NCBI GenBank assembly: GCA_034659855.1
Contig: JAYEIA010000026.1
Span: 1 to 17,333, forward strand
DNA: 17,333 nucleotides
Direction of reading: 5' to 3'
From: JAYEIA01 sp034659855
Lineage (GTDB): Bacteria; Bacteroidota; Bacteroidia; Bacteroidales; JAADGE01
The notes beneath the pieces are model-generated. The model was not told where the DNA came from, ran no database searches, and worked only from the letters and a program-made list of their open reading frames with translations. Position numbers and translations under genes: made by a program. Positions 6,964 through 14,479 of this stretch are shown piece by piece (within the stretch, counting starts at the first letter, position 1; each line of letters starts with the position of its first letter).

Positions 6964-8082
6964 CTACTCCTTTTTACTATAAGTTATTATTGCTAAGCTG
7001 CTTGCCGATATAGCGTAAATTAACAATGCGTAGAATTCTCGCTGTATATCCGTAAATGCGGCACCTTTCAATAATATACCCCTTACAATGCGCATAAAGT
7101 AATACACCGGATTCAGCCGGTTGATTTGTTGAGCCCAATACGGCATGCTTTCTGTACTTGTAAAAATACCGCTCATCAATATAAAGACCAGTAAAAAGAA
7201 AAATGACATGAACATGACCTGTTGCTGTGTTTGGGCAAAGTTGGACATCAAGAGTCCCAGGCCCAAGGCCGACATTAAATAAACCACGGTTACCAAAAGC
7301 AGCAACCATAAACTGCCTAACATGGGCAAGTCAAATAAAATTTTGGCTATAAGCAGGCCGAAGACCATCTCAAACAATGCAATAATCAGGAATGGAATTA
7401 ATTTTCCGGCTATGAATTGGTATTTTTTTATTGGAGTTACATTGATTTGTTCAATTGTTCCAATTTCTTTTTCTCGGACTAAATTAATGCCTGAGAGGAA
7501 AAAACCGATAACGGTAACAAGAATAACTATAATCCCGGCTGCCATAAATATTTTATAATCCAGTTCAGGATTAAAACGAAAACGATAGCCGGTATGAATT
7601 ATTTTAAACTTTTGAAGATCGGAATTGACTGCTTTTTCAGCGACAATTATTGATCGATTGAAATCTGCGACAATTCGAGTACAATAACCTGCTGTAATTC
7701 CGGCTTTTGAGGCATTCACAGCATCAAACAAAAATTGTATTTTTGCCTGATTTTCTTTGTGGAGTGCTTTTGCAAATTTGGGAGGAATTACCAATATAAC
7801 GTCGGCATCATTACTCTCAATCATAGTTCGAGCGGTTTTTACATCCCCCACTCTGCTAACGTTAAAGAACGGGGATGCTGAAAATTTATTAGATAATTTC
7901 TCAGATACTGAAGACTTATCGTAGTCGCAAACTACCATATTGATATCTTTCATATTGAGGTTGGCTGCATAAACCAATAGAATAAGTTCGATTACCGGCA
8001 ATAAAAATATAATGGGTAACATGGTTTTGTTTCTGAAAACCTGTATTAATTCTTTGCGAACAAGTGTTATTATTGTCTTCAT
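6964..8082 (-). CDS. ABC-2 type efflux permease (YbhR/YbhS-like), second of two
   Basis: This inner-membrane subunit forms half of the export channel and couples to the ATPases encoded upstream. From ATG at 8082 it has 372 residues. MKTIITLVRKELIQVFRNK is the usual amphipathic N-terminus of ABC-2 permeases. TM1 lies at about 22-38, a large periplasmic loop at about 39-177, and five TM segments at about 178-197, 228-249, 256-280, 290-307 and 351-367. REKEIGTIEQINVTPIKK (about 203-220) is the conserved cytoplasmic coupling helix after TM2. The longer frame to a TTG at 8127 would add 15 residues. I reject it because MKTII aligns with the MRRFI start of the sister permease. It is the last gene of the tetR operon. 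No obvious terminator follows before the convergent gene. Confidence 0.93.
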   Translation of the reverse strand: MKTIITLVRKELIQVFRNKTMLPIIFLLPVIELILLVYAANLNMKDINMVVCDYDKSSVSEKLSNKFSASPFFNVSRVGDVKTARTMIESNDADVILVIPPKFAKALHKENQAKIQFLFDAVNASKAGITAGYCTRIVADFNRSIIVAEKAVNSDLQKFKIIHTGYRFRFNPELDYKIFMAAGIIVILVTVIGFFLSGINLVREKEIGTIEQINVTPIKKYQFIAGKLIPFLIIALFEMVFGLLIAKILFDLPMLGSLWLLLLVTVVYLMSALGLGLLMSNFAQTQQQVMFMSFFFLLVFILMSGIFTSTESMPYWAQQINRLNPVYYFMRIVRGILLKGAAFTDIQREFYALLIYAISASSLAIITYSKKE

Positions 8083-8130
8083 TCTGCGTTTATAAATGTT
8101 CTGAAAAAGGTGTATTACAAGCGACAAATA

Positions 8131-9237
8131 TTACTCTAATCGGATTTTAAATTTTTTGGCACTCATGGCAACAAAAAACAGAGTCATCCCCACTAATATT
8201 AATGTTTCTTTCCAAATAAAAGTAAAGTCGGTTCCTTTGAGCATAATGTTTTTCAAAATAATGATGTAGTATTTCGGCGGCATCAGTGTGGCGAAATATT
8301 GCAGTATTTCGGGCATGTTTTCGATGGGGAAGATAAAGCCCGAGAGCAATATTGTGGGCAACAGCAAAGCAAACATTGACATCATCATGGCAACCTGTTG
8401 GTTGGCGGCCACCGTGGAAATAAGAATACCCAAAGACAAAGCCAAAAGAATAAACAGCATGGTTTCTGCCATCAATAAGGTTATACTTCCGTTTATCGGC
8501 ATATCAAAAATAAAGTAGGCCATCAGCAGGATTATGACTGCGTTGGCAAAAGACAAAACAAAATACGGGCTGACTTTTCCGAGAATAATCTGGATAGGCT
8601 TCAGCGGTGAAACCAGAATAACCTCCATGCTGCCCCTCTCCTTCTCTGCGGCTACGGATATTGAAGTCATCATGGCCGAAATCAGCATAAGAATCATGGC
8701 TGCAATTCCGGGTACAAACATATACACGTCGGCCAGTTCTTCATTATAAAGCATGCGAGTTTCGGTTGTTATTTGCATGGGCAGGTCGAGTTCTGAATTT
8801 TGCTCTTGAACATATTGTCCGATTATGGCCGAAGTATATTGCACAATTAAATTCGCTGTATTCGCATCAGCAGCATCTGCAATTAGTTGAATGTCAGCAG
8901 ATTTTTCCTTATGAAAATGTTCTGAAAAATTTGTCTCAAAAGCTATCACCAGTTGAGCTTTCCCGCTCCTTAATGCAGAGCTTACACCCTCTTTGGAGTG
9001 AATGTTTTCGGCTCTGTTGAATAAACCGGATGAAAATATTTTGTGAGTTAACTCTCGGCTAACTTCGTCATCAGCCATATTCCACACGGCAACCGAAATA
9101 TTCTTGACTTCGTTTTTTATAACAAAGCCAAACAGTAGCAATTGAGCGGCCGGAATGCCGAATAAAATAAGCATTGTTCGTGTATCACGAAATATATGTC
9201 GAAATTCTTTCTTTAAAAAACTGATAAATCTTCTCAT
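8131..9237 (-). CDS. ABC-2 type efflux permease (YbhR/YbhS-like), first of two
   Basis: The 368-residue protein is the partner permease. It has the amphipathic N-terminus MRRFISFLKKEFRHIFRD, TM1 at about 22-40, and an extracytoplasmic loop of about 130 residues. Five more TM segments follow at about 173-193, 224-244, 253-278, 285-305 and 344-360. EKERGSMEVILVSPLKP (about 198-214) is the signature coupling helix that contacts the ATPase. PKYYIIILKNIMLKG near 321-335 is typical of the family before the last TM. With its sister it should form a heterodimeric channel moving substrate to the HlyD-like adaptor and TolC-like outer-membrane tunnel. The gene starts with ATG 32 bases after the second ATPase gene and ends 48 bases before the next permease. 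The substrate cannot be told from sequence; drugs or toxic small molecules are typical for the family. Confidence 0.94.
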   Translation of the reverse strand: MRRFISFLKKEFRHIFRDTRTMLILFGIPAAQLLLFGFVIKNEVKNISVAVWNMADDEVSRELTHKIFSSGLFNRAENIHSKEGVSSALRSGKAQLVIAFETNFSEHFHKEKSADIQLIADAADANTANLIVQYTSAIIGQYVQEQNSELDLPMQITTETRMLYNEELADVYMFVPGIAAMILMLISAMMTSISVAAEKERGSMEVILVSPLKPIQIILGKVSPYFVLSFANAVIILLMAYFIFDMPINGSITLLMAETMLFILLALSLGILISTVAANQQVAMMMSMFALLLPTILLSGFIFPIENMPEILQYFATLMPPKYYIIILKNIMLKGTDFTFIWKETLILVGMTLFFVAMSAKKFKIRLE

Positions 9238-9269
9238 TCATTCTTCATTTTAGATGACATTACCGGATA

Positions 9270-9995
9270 TTATCCGGCTATAGCCAAAAATACTTCGTCC
9301 ATATTGTTGGCTTGGTAATCAGCCATAAGTTTCTGTGGTTCACCCAAAGCAACGATTTCACCCTTATCCATAACTGAAACTCTGTTGCAGTATTCAGCTT
9401 CATCCATATAATGGGTGGTTACAAATATTGTAGTCCCGGCATCGGCTTTTTCGTATATCATATCCCAAAATTGGCGACGCGTAACCGGGTCAACCCCGCC
9501 GGTGGGTTCATCCAGAAAAACAATATCCGGATTATGAAATACGGCACTAATAAAAGCCAGTTTCTGTCGCCAGCCGGTAGGAATATCTCGAATGAGCTTC
9601 TTTCGGGCATGCATAAAGTTGAGCTGTTCAAGTAATCTCTCCGCTTTTTGTTTAAATTTTTTTCCTCTTACTCCATAGATTCCGGCATATAATCTGAGGT
9701 TCTCCCATACCGTTAAATCCTCATACAACGAGAATTTTTGGCTCATATACCCAATGCGGTTTTTAAGTTTCTCGGTCTCTGAGTAAACATCACAACCGGC
9801 CACCTTAATTTCTCCGGCTGTAGGTTTTGAAAGCCCGCATAAAATCTTGATGGCTGTTGTTTTTCCGGCACCGTTGGCTCCCAGAAAACCAAATATCTCA
9901 CCTTTTTTTACATCGAAATTCAAATTTCGGTTGGCATAAAAATCCCCGAATTTTTTATCCATATTTTTTACTGAAATGATAGGGTCATTACTCAT
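9270..9995 (-). CDS. ABC exporter ATPase, equivalent to the C-terminal half of YbhF
   Basis: This 241-residue single nucleotide-binding domain has Walker A GANGAGKT (39-46), Q-loop Gln86 (IGYMSQKFSLY), Walker B with catalytic Glu (FLDEPT, Asp162-Glu163), D-loop GGVDP and switch His195 (TTHYMDEAE). The ABC signature is not LSGGQ but IPTGWRQ (138-144), as in the C-terminal half of YbhF-type tandem ATPases. The upstream ATPase has the reverse pattern, so the two should work as a heterodimer whose one consensus site uses this protein's Walker, Q and H elements. It acts on the cytoplasmic face of the two ABC-2 permeases encoded next. ATG start; 52 bases separate it from the preceding ATPase gene. 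Confidence 0.95.
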   Translation of the reverse strand: MSNDPIISVKNMDKKFGDFYANRNLNFDVKKGEIFGFLGANGAGKTTAIKILCGLSKPTAGEIKVAGCDVYSETEKLKNRIGYMSQKFSLYEDLTVWENLRLYAGIYGVRGKKFKQKAERLLEQLNFMHARKKLIRDIPTGWRQKLAFISAVFHNPDIVFLDEPTGGVDPVTRRQFWDMIYEKADAGTTIFVTTHYMDEAEYCNRVSVMDKGEIVALGEPQKLMADYQANNMDEVFLAIAG

Positions 9996-10047
9996 ATTTA
10001 TGGTGTTTTCTTGATACTACCGGTTAAATTTAATATTGCAATTCAAA

Positions 10048-10965
10048 TCATTTGTTACTCGATTCCATAAAACAATCTTCAATTAAGGGCTTTGTTATTT
10101 TTACTTTTAAGTTATGGTGTCCGGATTTTGATAATAGTCTTTTAAGATTTTCTGTTGTTTGATCACTTTCTGTATCCGTATAGTGGATATATTGACCAAA
10201 AGCATTAACTGTTCGAGCTGTCGGCAGGTTTCTCAAATCTGTAAGCAAATGATAAATATTATCTGATTTTAATGCAAACAGCTGATGTTTAAAGCTTTTG
10301 CGAATATTTTCGGGGGTGTCTAAATTCAATATTTTACCATCTTGCATCAGCGCTACTCGTTGGCACATTTCAGCTTCATCCATATAGGGTGTCGAAACCA
10401 AAATAGTTAATCCTGCTGCTTGCAATTCTTTCAGCATTTCCCAAAACTCTTTGCGAGATACGGCATCTACACCGGTGGTAGGTTCATCTAAAAACAAAAC
10501 TTTCGGTTTATGAATCAGCGAACAAGACAAAGCCAGTTTTTGTTTCATGCCGCCGGAAAGTGCCCCGGCCTTTCGCTTTTTAAACGGCTCTATTTTCCGG
10601 TAGATGGGTTTTATCAAATCATAGTTTTCTTTAACCGTTGTTCCGAAAACAGAAGCAAAAAAGTTTAAGTTTTCTTCTACGGACAAATCTTCGTATAAAG
10701 AAAATTTACCCGGCATATAGCCTACAATTTGTCTTATATTTTTATAATCCTTGACCACATCGTAGCCGGCCACTTTAGCTTGTCCTTTGTCGGCAATTAT
10801 CAAAGTCGTTAAAATACGGATAAGGCTTGTTTTTCCGGCACCGTCGGGGCCGATAAGTCCAAAAAGCTCACCGGGATTTACCGTAAACGATATTTGATCT
10901 AAAGCTTTAACGGAAGTTTGATAGCTTTTTGATATACTTTGTATTTCAATTGAATTTGAATTCAT
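10048..10965 (-). CDS. ABC exporter ATPase, equivalent to the N-terminal half of YbhF
   Basis: The 305-residue protein has Walker A GPDGAGKT (39-46), an intact signature LSGGM (136-140) and Walker B FLDEPT (Asp160-Glu161). Its Q-loop Gln is replaced by Gly86 (VGYMPGKFSLY) and the switch His by Pro193 (STPYMDEAE). These losses spare the signature, which the partner ATPase lacks, so a heterodimer would have one complete and one degenerate ATP site. A C-terminal extension of about 85 residues ending TKPLIEDCFMESSNK resembles the linker between the halves of YbhF-type tandem ATPases. This supports the view that a two-domain protein is here encoded as two genes. ATG start. The preceding hlyD-like gene lies 78 bases upstream, with a small inverted repeat just after its stop. 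Confidence 0.94.
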   Translation of the reverse strand: MNSNSIEIQSISKSYQTSVKALDQISFTVNPGELFGLIGPDGAGKTSLIRILTTLIIADKGQAKVAGYDVVKDYKNIRQIVGYMPGKFSLYEDLSVEENLNFFASVFGTTVKENYDLIKPIYRKIEPFKKRKAGALSGGMKQKLALSCSLIHKPKVLFLDEPTTGVDAVSRKEFWEMLKELQAAGLTILVSTPYMDEAEMCQRVALMQDGKILNLDTPENIRKSFKHQLFALKSDNIYHLLTDLRNLPTARTVNAFGQYIHYTDTESDQTTENLKRLLSKSGHHNLKVKITKPLIEDCFMESSNK

Positions 10966-11017
10966 TGTATGGTGACTAATTTTATAATTTTTTGAACAAA
11001 AAACAACAAGGTAAACG

Positions 11018-11043
11018 GTGTGTCCTAAATTTTAAAAACACAC
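11018..11043 (-). repeat. Small hairpin directly after the hlyD-like stop codon
   Basis: GTGTGT and ACACAC pair across a 14-base AT-rich loop, starting at the base after the hlyD-like TAA. No T run follows, so it is not a standard terminator. It could stabilise or separate upstream and downstream parts of the efflux mRNA, which is inference. Confidence 0.3.
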
Positions 11044-11952
11044 TTACTTTTTCTTATTTGGGGTCTTAACCTTATTGATAAACAGTTCGCCGGGCATTCC
11101 GATTTTTATTTTTCCGTCGTTCTTTACCCTTACTTCCACAGCATACACTAAGTTTACCCGCTCTTTTTTAGTTTGTATTATTTTCGGAGTAAACTCTGCC
11201 TTGTCGGCTACTGAACTGATGACTCCGTTATAGCTGTAATTTTCGTCTTCAGACTTATCAATTTGTACCTGCACCTTCGAGCCAATTTTAATATGCGAAA
11301 GTTGGTCGCCGCTTACATAAGCTTTTAATTTCATGGTACTTAAATCGGCCACTTTATACAGCGGTTTTCCCGGCATCGTCATCTCATGTTGTTCGGTATA
11401 TTTTTCTAAAATGGTTCCGGTAATCGGATTTATAACTAAGGCATTTTTTATCTGTAAGTCAATGTATTTTATCTGTTTATCCACAATATTGAGTTCATCA
11501 AAAACCGTTTGATTTTTGGTTTTTACTTGTTCTGTTTGCCGAAGCAGAATATCTAATTCCGCCGAAATATTATCCATTTGCTTTTGTGTAGCAGCGCTGT
11601 CTTTGAAAAGCTTTGTTAATCTTTTCTTTTCGGTTAATAACATTTCCTTTTTTTCCAGTAATACATCTACCTGAGCCATAATTCCGGAAAATTTATTTTT
11701 TACGGCCTTTTTTTGCGAAAGCATTTGCTCTTTCTTAATTCTGAGAAGCTCCGTATTCACAGCACAAATGGTGTCTCCTTCTTTCACTATTTGGCCCTTG
11801 ACTGCATTAAATTCATTGATTTGTCCGAGGGCTTTTGAAGAAATAATTATCTCTTTGGCTTCAAAATTTCCGTAGGCATCTGCCTTGTCGCTACTATTGT
11901 CGCAAGACAAAAAGAAAGACAATACAATTACTGTAAATATTATATTTTTCAT
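11044..11952 (-). CDS. HlyD-family membrane fusion lipoprotein of the efflux operon
   Basis: This 302-residue periplasmic adaptor should link the ABC-2 permeases to the TolC-like channel. MKNIIFTVIVLSFFLSC is a lipoprotein signal with lipobox LSC and Cys17 as the lipidated residue, so the protein is probably membrane-anchored. A biotinyl/lipoyl-like half follows (about 27-60, ISSKALGQINEFNAVKGQIVKEGD). A long coiled-coil hairpin spans about 66-165, rich in Lys, Glu, Gln and Leu. The second lipoyl half (VINPITGTILEKYTEQHEMTMPGKPLYKVADL, about 170-205) and a beta-barrel domain (about 206-295) complete it. A lipid anchor is more often seen in RND adaptors than in YbhG-type ones, so it is worth noting. 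It lies 54 bases after the tolC-like gene. ATG start. Confidence 0.92.
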   Translation of the reverse strand: MKNIIFTVIVLSFFLSCDNSSDKADAYGNFEAKEIIISSKALGQINEFNAVKGQIVKEGDTICAVNTELLRIKKEQMLSQKKAVKNKFSGIMAQVDVLLEKKEMLLTEKKRLTKLFKDSAATQKQMDNISAELDILLRQTEQVKTKNQTVFDELNIVDKQIKYIDLQIKNALVINPITGTILEKYTEQHEMTMPGKPLYKVADLSTMKLKAYVSGDQLSHIKIGSKVQVQIDKSEDENYSYNGVISSVADKAEFTPKIIQTKKERVNLVYAVEVRVKNDGKIKIGMPGELFINKVKTPNKKK

Positions 11953-12006
11953 ACTTGATAAATTTAATTGTTCTGTAAAACAGTATTATTTTATTAAAGA
12001 AAACAG

Positions 12007-13281
12007 TTAATTTACATTTAAAAGCGTGGTATAGCCGTACTCAGCATCTTTAATTTTAAGTTTTCTTATTTTTAGTTGAATTTTTGCATTGTTTTCCTTG
12101 TTCACAAATTCCGAAAACTCCACGGCGGTAATTATCCCGTTATCCAGACGTGATTCGGCTTTGCGGGTGATACTTTCTCTCAATTTGACAATTTTTATAT
12201 CATTGCTCAGCAGTTTCTTTTGCTTAATAATTTGAGCCCGTTGCTTTGACAGCTTAATGTTCAATTGTCGTTCAAAAGCATCCTGTTTCACTTGTACCGC
12301 TTGTTTTTCAATGACAGCCATTTGTTTCTTGCGCTTTGTTTTAAACCGGTCGTACAAGTCCCACTGTAACATCACGCCGGTAATAAAATACGGGCCCCAT
12401 TTATCTTCAAACATATTCAAGCCCGGATTGCCGTAGGCTCCTTTAGCAAATGCAGATATTTTAGGCATACGACAACTTGAATATACATTAATTTTCTGAT
12501 CAGCTAATTGCTTTTCAATGTTGAAAATTTTTTCTTCAGGACGTTTATTCGTGTGGGTTTCCAACAGAGAATCTTGGATCAAGGGAGGGGCTAACTGTCC
12601 GGTAATGACTACTGTATCGCCGGTGAGTTCATACAATACTTCACGGGCGGAAACGATATCCGCATTGACGGTAATAATTTTTTGCTCTATACTTAAGAGT
12701 TCAGCCTCCAGGGCTTCGATATTATCAGGGGTCAGTATGCCGTTGGTTACGGCTGAATTTACGGACTTCTTTTTAGACAGAAGAAATTCGTAAGAATCCT
12801 TCATTTGTACAGCTGTAGCTTCTAATACTAAAATACCGAAGTATGATTGTTGAACCAACGCTTTGAGCTTATATAAATTATTTTCTGTGCCGGCTTGCTT
12901 CATTTCATACTTAATAGCCTCTAAGTGTTGCATTTTAGCAGTAATTCCTCCGTCCCATATCAATTGCTTCAGATTGAGGCTGGCATCATATTTGTCAAGG
13001 GGCGGCTCAGGAAATTCCAAACCCGGAATGGGTGCATCAATTTCAAGGCTCACCGTTTCGGACTGGTAGCTTGCCGAAGCTTCAAAACTGAGTTGGGGAA
13101 GATAATTGGATTTTAAATTTTTGATAGTTAAATCTAAGCTTTTACTATCCAGCTCCGGTTGCCTCATTAAGGGATAATTAGAGAGGGTTTTATCCATGCA
13201 TGCTTCAATTGAAATTGTATCTTGTGCAAGTAATGTACTGCCCAAAGTGAAAAGAATACTAAAAATAATTGTTTTCCTCAT
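12007..13281 (-). CDS. TolC-family outer membrane efflux protein
   Basis: The 424-residue protein carries a Sec signal peptide (MRKTIIFSILFTLGSTLLA, cleavage near 19-20). The mature start DTISIEACMDKTLSNYP and the sequence LDLTIKNLKSNYLPQLSFEASASY are the classic first helix and strand of TolC-type proteins. Two repeats of long amphipathic helices follow (about 100-225 and 320-424), each linked to a short beta region. The second repeat includes MPKISAFAKGAYGNPGLNMFED and WGPYFITGVMLQWDLYDRFKTKRKKQ. The trimer would form the outer-membrane barrel and periplasmic tunnel through which the ABC exporter discharges its substrate. The gene lies 16 bases after tetR, before the adaptor gene. ATG start; no oddity seen. 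Confidence 0.94.
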   Translation of the reverse strand: MRKTIIFSILFTLGSTLLAQDTISIEACMDKTLSNYPLMRQPELDSKSLDLTIKNLKSNYLPQLSFEASASYQSETVSLEIDAPIPGLEFPEPPLDKYDASLNLKQLIWDGGITAKMQHLEAIKYEMKQAGTENNLYKLKALVQQSYFGILVLEATAVQMKDSYEFLLSKKKSVNSAVTNGILTPDNIEALEAELLSIEQKIITVNADIVSAREVLYELTGDTVVITGQLAPPLIQDSLLETHTNKRPEEKIFNIEKQLADQKINVYSSCRMPKISAFAKGAYGNPGLNMFEDKWGPYFITGVMLQWDLYDRFKTKRKKQMAVIEKQAVQVKQDAFERQLNIKLSKQRAQIIKQKKLLSNDIKIVKLRESITRKAESRLDNGIITAVEFSEFVNKENNAKIQLKIRKLKIKDAEYGYTTLLNVN

Positions 13282-13297
13282 GGTAAATATTTTAAAT

Positions 13298-13909
13298 TTA
13301 TTGTGGTCTTAAATAGTTAAGAATCATGGATTTGACATGTTCTTTTCTTTCCCTCATAAATTGTTGATGCCCTTTATTGTCATCTTCAAAAAACATCTTA
13401 TTTATAATTGGCTGTGCAGCAAAGGGAAATACATTTAAGGCAATAATGTCAATCATAAAATGAACCGGGTCAATCTTGCGAATATTTCCTTGTTTAATTT
13501 GTTCTAAAATTTGTTGCTCCACAATGTCCGTTTTAACCCCGAGCGATTTAATGCCTGCAATCAACTTGTCAGACTTTTTATTGTTCAGTTCATTTATTAC
13601 AAATACAGGTATGAACGGGTTTCTTGAGATGACATCAATATAGCCATCCGAGAATTTGCAAATTTTTTCGGTAAACGGAATATCTTCCTTAAATATGTCA
13701 AATAAATTAGGCGCAAATTTTTGAAATACATATTCAAAAACCGCATCGAATAACTTATTCTTAGATCTGAAGTAGTAGTGCAGCAAAGATTTATTAATTC
13801 CGGCTTTATCGGCAATTTCCTGCATTCGAGCTCCGGCCTTTCCTTTTATCATAAAAACAGACTTTGCAGCTTCAAGAATTTGAGTCTCTGTTGTTTTTTC
13901 TTTTGGCAT
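13298..13909 (-). CDS. TetR-family repressor of the efflux operon
   Basis: This is a 203-residue DNA-binding regulator. The N-terminal TetR domain is clear: TETQILEAAKSVFMIKGKAGARMQEIADKAGINKSLLHYYFRSKNKLFDAVFEYVF, with the helix-turn-helix at about 29-48. The C-terminal ligand and dimer domain (about 75-200) is divergent, as usual, so the inducer cannot be predicted. It is the first gene of the operon and lies 16 bases before the tolC-like gene. Its promoter carries a palindrome overlapping the predicted transcription start. Together these imply autorepression of the whole seven-gene operon, relieved when a toxic substrate binds the repressor. ATG start; length is typical of the family. Confidence 0.95.
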   Translation of the reverse strand: MPKEKTTETQILEAAKSVFMIKGKAGARMQEIADKAGINKSLLHYYFRSKNKLFDAVFEYVFQKFAPNLFDIFKEDIPFTEKICKFSDGYIDVISRNPFIPVFVINELNNKKSDKLIAGIKSLGVKTDIVEQQILEQIKQGNIRKIDPVHFMIDIIALNVFPFAAQPIINKMFFEDDNKGHQQFMRERKEHVKSMILNYLRPQ

Positions 13910-13933
13910 AAAATAATTTTAACAAAAAAATCT

Positions 13934-13951
13934 AACTAATTAGTTTAACTA
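13934..13951. promoter_or_regulatory. Predicted TetR operator
   Basis: AACTAATTAGTT (13934-13945) is a perfect 12-bp palindrome. It overlaps TAGTTTAACTA (13941-13951), a second palindrome around a central base, so the half-site AACTA occurs three times in alternating orientation. The element covers the predicted start site of the tetR promoter, the expected position for an autorepressor. That TetR binds here is inference. Confidence 0.6.
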
Positions 13952-13957
13952 TTTGGT

Positions 13958-13989
13958 CAAAAATAAGACAAATTTTTTTAAGAGTCAAA
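13958..13989 (-). promoter_or_regulatory. Promoter of the tetR efflux operon
   Basis: On the minus strand TTTG (13989-13986), exactly 20 bases, then TATTTTTG (13965-13958): both boxes match the Bacteroidota consensus TTTG / TAnnTTTG without mismatch. Transcription should start near 13951, inside the palindrome. It is the only consensus promoter I see ahead of the seven genes. Confidence 0.8.
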
Positions 13990-14023
13990 TTATCAGGAAC
14001 TTTTTTTATTTTTTCAGATCCGA

Positions 14024-14479
14024 TTATTGGGACTTCATATCCTCAAAGAGTTGATAATGGTTCCCGTTCATACCAATAGCTGTATAAACTTTTCGGGCAT
14101 TTTCGTTGGTTAAGTCCACATATAATCTCAGTCCGGCAATATTCGGGTCGTTTTCCGAAAGATTTTTTATGTGATGATACATTTTTCGAAACAATCCTTG
14201 TTTCCGGAAACCAGGTTGTACAAATACGGACTGTATCCACCAAACGACCGAATTTCTCCAATCACTCCACTCATAGGTAATCATAAGGGAAGCCACCATT
14301 TGATTGTCGATAATTACTACAAAATATTGACCTAAACCCGGATTGTTGAATACAGACTCTACCCCTTTTTGTACAATAGCAGGGTCTAATTCAAGAGCTT
14401 CGGTTTCTTTTGCCATTTGCAATTGAAAATCTACAATGGTTTGCGTCTCAATAAATTTTGCTTGTCTAATTTTTATCAT
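14024..14479 (-). CDS. GNAT-family N-acetyltransferase
   Basis: The 151-residue protein fits a single GNAT domain that moves an acetyl group from acetyl-CoA to an unknown amine. MIKIRQAKFIETQTIVDFQLQMAKE is the usual first strand and helix. YFVVIIDNQMVASLMITYEWSDWRNSVVWWIQSVFVQPGFRKQGLFRKMYHHI (about 54-106) contains the central strands and the CoA-pyrophosphate loop RKQGLF at about 95-100. This loop fits RxxGx but has Phe where Gly or Ala is common. LYVDLTNENARKVYTAIGM near 119-137 is the typical C-terminal motif. The ATG lies inside the end of aroC (14-base overlap), so translation is probably coupled, but no functional link to chorismate synthesis is evident. The substrate is unknown. Confidence 0.9.
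   Translation of the reverse strand: MIKIRQAKFIETQTIVDFQLQMAKETEALELDPAIVQKGVESVFNNPGLGQYFVVIIDNQMVASLMITYEWSDWRNSVVWWIQSVFVQPGFRKQGLFRKMYHHIKNLSENDPNIAGLRLYVDLTNENARKVYTAIGMNGNHYQLFEDMKSQ

Noticed and set aside
8083..8127. Fifteen-residue N-terminal extension of the last permease from a TTG
   Set aside because: The sister permease aligns from the internal ATG at 8082, and MKTIITLVRKEL is the normal family start.
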